Below the pieces are notes generated by a model that saw only the letters and a program-made list of their open reading frames with translations, was not told the DNA's origin and did no database searches. From an uncultured Sphingobium sp. (GTDB lineage Bacteria > Pseudomonadota > Alphaproteobacteria > Sphingomonadales > Sphingomonadaceae): a stretch of 8,648 nt of DNA. Both the position numbers and the translations under genes were made by a program. How positions within the stretch are numbered: the first letter of the stretch is position 1; every line of letters begins with the position of its first letter. The stretch spans positions 1-8,648 of the forward strand of contig CAMPHJ010000070.1 in NCBI GenBank assembly GCA_946885845.1, written 5' to 3'. Shown one piece after another: positions 6,692 through 8,648 of the stretch.

Positions 6692-7618
6692 CTAAATCCG
6701 CTCGCCTGACAGCCGCTGACACAGCATGTCCAACTGATCCAGCGTGGAATAGCGCAGTGACAAGGTGCCCGCGCCTCCGCCTGCATGGGCAATGTCGATC
6801 CGCAAACCCAGAATGTCCGCCAGATGCTGCTCAAGAGCGGTAATGTCGGGGTCCTTATCCCCAACTGGCGCCATCCGTTCGCGGGGCGATGCGTCCTCAC
6901 CCTTTTTTGCACGCCGTACAAACTGCTCTGTGTCACGGACCGACAGCCCCTTGGACTCCACCGTGCGGGCCAGGCCTTCGCAATCGGGCGCACCGATGAG
7001 CGCGCGAGCATGTCCCATGGATAGCTTCTGTTCGACCACTTGCTGCTGCACCGAAGCGGGCAGGTCCAGCAAGCGCATCAGATTCGCGATATGGCTACGG
7101 GATTTCCCGACCAGCCGTCCCAGCGCTTCCTGGCTGTGATTAAAGTCCGCGATCAGCTTGCGATAGGCTTCCGCCTCTTCGATGGGGTTCAGGTCTTCGC
7201 GCTGGATATTTTCGACCAACGCGATTTCCAGCGTTTCAGCTTCATCAAAATCTCGCACAATGGCCGGAATGCGGTGCAACTGGGCGCGCTGCGCCGCACG
7301 CCAGCGGCGCTCTCCGGCGACGATCTGAAAGCCGCCGCCATGGGGGCGCACGATGATGGGCTGAATGACACCCCGCTTGCTGATGCTGTCCGCCAACTCC
7401 GCCAGCGCACCTTCGTCAAAGTGACGGCGTGGCTGTTCAGGATGGGGCTGGACCAGCGCGACCTCGATATTCTGAATGGCTTTGCTGGACGCAATAGCGG
7501 GTTCCGCAGGCGCTACAGGCGCTTCCCTTGCGACATCCCCAAGCAACGCTGATAAGCCGCGTCCCAGTCCTTGCGGGCGCTTGCCCACCTTCAGCTTATT
7601 ATCGACTTCGTTGCTCAA
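6692..7618 (-). CDS. parB: Chromosome-partitioning protein ParB
   Basis: A 308-residue DNA-binding CTPase clamp that loads at parS and spreads to form the partition complex at the origin region. The N-terminal GLGRGLSALL (17-26) is the conserved ParA-stimulating peptide. The CTP-binding domain includes QPRRHFDE (62-69), the C-box GERRWR (102-107) and ENIQRED (136-142). A helix-turn-helix region spans about 162-186 (SQEALGRLVGKSRSHIANLM), and a C-terminal dimerisation domain (about 257-308) ends in LSLRYSTLDQLDMLCQRL, as usual in the family. The start is TTG at 7618, overlapping the parA stop as TTGA; a perfect AGGAGG seven bases upstream supports it, and no ATG occurs before the conserved N-terminal peptide. 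A linker of about 25 residues rich in Ala and Pro (27-46) separates that peptide from the core. A matching parS lies in rsmG. Confidence 0.97.
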   Translation of the reverse strand: MSNEVDNKLKVGKRPQGLGRGLSALLGDVAREAPVAPAEPAIASSKAIQNIEVALVQPHPEQPRRHFDEGALAELADSISKRGVIQPIIVRPHGGGFQIVAGERRWRAAQRAQLHRIPAIVRDFDEAETLEIALVENIQREDLNPIEEAEAYRKLIADFNHSQEALGRLVGKSRSHIANLMRLLDLPASVQQQVVEQKLSMGHARALIGAPDCEGLARTVESKGLSVRDTEQFVRRAKKGEDASPRERMAPVGDKDPDITALEQHLADILGLRIDIAHAGGGAGTLSLRYSTLDQLDMLCQRLSGERI

Positions 7619-8397
7619 GCCGCAGCCTCCTGTTCGGGCAATCGCGATATCAGTTCACGGGCCAAGCGCATATAAGCCTCCGACCCTGAACAGCGAAAAT
7701 CGTAAATCAACGCGGGAACGCCATGGCTCGGCGCTTCGGAAAGGCGCACATTACGGGGGATAACAGTGTTGAAGACCAGTTCGCCCAGACAGGCGCGAAC
7801 GTCATCCGCAACCTGATCGGTCAAACGGTTGCGGCGGTCATACATTGTCAGGGCAACGCCCATGATGGAAAGATTGGGGTTAAATCGCCCCCTAATGCGT
7901 TCGACCGTCTGCAACAATTGCGACAGTCCCTCCAGCGCGAAAAACTCGCATTGCAACGGCACCAGCAGAAATTGCGCAGCGACCATTGCGTTGATCGTCA
8001 ACAGCCCAAGAGAAGGCGGACAATCGATCAGGCATATGTCCCAGCGGCCCGGCTGGGCTTCGCTCAACACTCGCTCCAGACGGTGGGTGCGCTGCTCATA
8101 TTCGATCAGCTCAATCTCCGCACCCGACAGGTCTTGAGTTGCGGGCACGATATCTAGCTTGGGAACGCGCGTCGAAAGAACGGCTTCGTCCAAAGCGCAA
8201 TTGCCGACCAGAAGGTCATAGCTGGACCTTGTCCGGTCGGATTGGTTGACGCCCAAGCCGGTTGAAGCATTCCCTTGCGGATCAAGGTCAACCAGCAGCA
8301 CGCGCAAGCCAGTGGCGGCCAAACCCGTAGCCAGATTGATTGCGGTCGTGGTCTTGCCCACCCCCCCCTTCTGATTGGCGATGGCGATACAAATCAT
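7615..8397 (-). CDS. parA: Chromosome-partitioning ATPase ParA (Soj-like)
   Basis: A 260-residue Walker-type ATPase that binds the nucleoid non-specifically as an ATP dimer and moves ParB-parS complexes. The deviant Walker A motif KGGVGKTT is at 10-17 with signature lysine K10; motif A' DLDPQGN is at 37-43; Walker B LIDCPPSLG is at 123-131. Conserved later segments include TMYDRRNRLTDQV (184-196) and VIPRNVRLSEAPSHG (212-226). The short N-terminus without a helix-turn-helix marks it as the chromosomal Soj type rather than a P1/F plasmid ParA. The start at 8397 overlaps the rsmG stop as ATGA, with AGGAAAGG six bases upstream. The eight-G run encoding the Walker A glycines (8361-8368) is intact in frame. 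Confidence 0.97.
   Translation of the reverse strand: MICIAIANQKGGVGKTTTAINLATGLAATGLRVLLVDLDPQGNASTGLGVNQSDRTRSSYDLLVGNCALDEAVLSTRVPKLDIVPATQDLSGAEIELIEYEQRTHRLERVLSEAQPGRWDICLIDCPPSLGLLTINAMVAAQFLLVPLQCEFFALEGLSQLLQTVERIRGRFNPNLSIMGVALTMYDRRNRLTDQVADDVRACLGELVFNTVIPRNVRLSEAPSHGVPALIYDFRCSGSEAYMRLARELISRLPEQEAAA
7626..7631 (-). promoter_or_regulatory. Strong ribosome binding site for the TTG start of parB
   Basis: A full AGGAGG lies inside the last codons of parA, exactly seven bases before the TTG at 7618. This fixes the unusual start codon. A strong site feeding a weak codon, together with the stop/start overlap, suggests that ParB synthesis is tuned relative to ParA by translational coupling. 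Confidence 0.75.
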
Positions 8398-8648
8398 CCT
8401 CGACCTTTCCTGACCTTGGGTTTGACGGCATGCCCCACGATGATGGCACTGTCGGCGTCAGTGACGCTGCGTTCCACGTGAAACACACCCTGCCATGATG
8501 AGCGCGCCGCCTCCAGTTCATTTTCGGCATTTCGCCCCTTTGGCAGCACCCAAAGCGTTTCATCTGTGGAAAAGTGCAGCGCCGAGCCAAGCAATTTGGG
8601 AAGCGGTGCGTAGGCCCGCGCGCTAATGACAGCGGCGTTGATGGCGGG
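8394..8648 (-). CDS. rsmG: 16S rRNA (guanine527-N7)-methyltransferase RsmG/GidB, C-terminal 84 residues (runs off right edge)
   Basis: The frame is open from the window edge to a TGA at 8396-8394. The visible segment starts with AAVISARAYAPLPKLL, the conserved 'D-V-I-S-A-R-A' region of RsmG that forms part of the AdoMet/RNA site. It continues with LWVLPKGRNAENELEAARSS and ends the Rossmann-type fold with FHVERSVTDADSAIIV. RsmG methylates G527 of 16S rRNA at N7, and its loss gives low-level streptomycin resistance in several bacteria. The position directly before parA is the classic gid-par arrangement near the replication origin. The last residues after IIV (GHAVKPKVRKGRG) are a basic tail. 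The sequence VFHVER also carries a parS site on the DNA level. Confidence 0.94.
   Translation of the reverse strand, partial: PAINAAVISARAYAPLPKLLGSALHFSTDETLWVLPKGRNAENELEAARSSWQGVFHVERSVTDADSAIIVGHAVKPKVRKGRG
8470..8485. other. parS: parS centromere site (ParB-binding palindrome) within rsmG
   Basis: The 16 bases CGTTCCACGTGAAACA match the classical parS palindrome TGTTTCACGTGAAACA at 14 positions. Against the form with alternatives commonly seen in alphaproteobacteria (TGTTYCACGTGRAACA) only the first base differs. The CACGTG core and the right half are perfect. It sits about 70 bases upstream of parA and within the same operon as parB, where such sites commonly occur. It is encoded within codons for VFHVER of RsmG. 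Confidence 0.85.

Noticed and set aside
6668..6694. TAGGC/GCCTA inverted repeat at the parB stop, followed by GCTTTT, as a parB terminator
   Set aside because: The stem is only 5 bp with a 17-base loop and the T-run is short, too weak to call. parB transcripts may run into pepN.
7040..7552. 170-codon plus-strand open frame opposite parB
   Set aside because: It is antisense to the conserved ParB CTP-binding and helix-turn-helix regions and shows no domain or ribosome binding site that I recognise.

Overview
The window looks like ordinary chromosome from an alphaproteobacterium of the sphingomonad group (Sphingobium/Sphingomonas type). This rests on the GC-rich coding sequence with G/C-rich third codon positions, the gene order rsmG-parA-parB, and above all a four-gene lipid ABC transporter cluster with the composition of the LinKLMN system described in Sphingobium japonicum. 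I see no transposons, phage genes, CRISPR arrays, tRNAs or rRNAs, and no gene-free stretch longer than about 110 bases.

Left part (1-3900): a HAD-family hydrolase, cut by the window edge, reads leftward. A short divergent intergenic region separates it from a tightly packed rightward operon. This operon encodes an inner-membrane permease with a fused STAS domain (linK), its ATPase (linL), a membrane-anchored periplasmic MCE protein with a long helical tail (linM) and a lipoprotein (linN). Together they should form an Mla/MCE-type transporter moving lipids or hydrophobic compounds between the inner and outer membranes. LinN probably supplies the outer-membrane end. No mlaC or mlaA gene is present here.

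Middle (3900-6691): linN converges on pepN, a full-length M1 aminopeptidase N read leftward. The gap of about 110 bases holds a perfect 10-bp hairpin with T-rich sequence on both sides, probably a shared terminator. It also holds a curious coding-like trailer in frame with pepN just after its stop codon.

Right part (6692-8648): the leftward chromosome-partitioning operon rsmG (partial) - parA - parB. Both junctions are 4-base stop/start overlaps, and parB starts with TTG behind a perfect AGGAGG. A near-consensus parS centromere site lies inside the rsmG coding sequence, so the ParB binding site, its gene and the ParA motor gene lie together, as is common near replication origins.

I found no convincing undescribed system. 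The points most worth checking are the parS site, the pepN trailer peptide, the stem-loop just before pepN and the architecture of the LinKLMN-type transporter.
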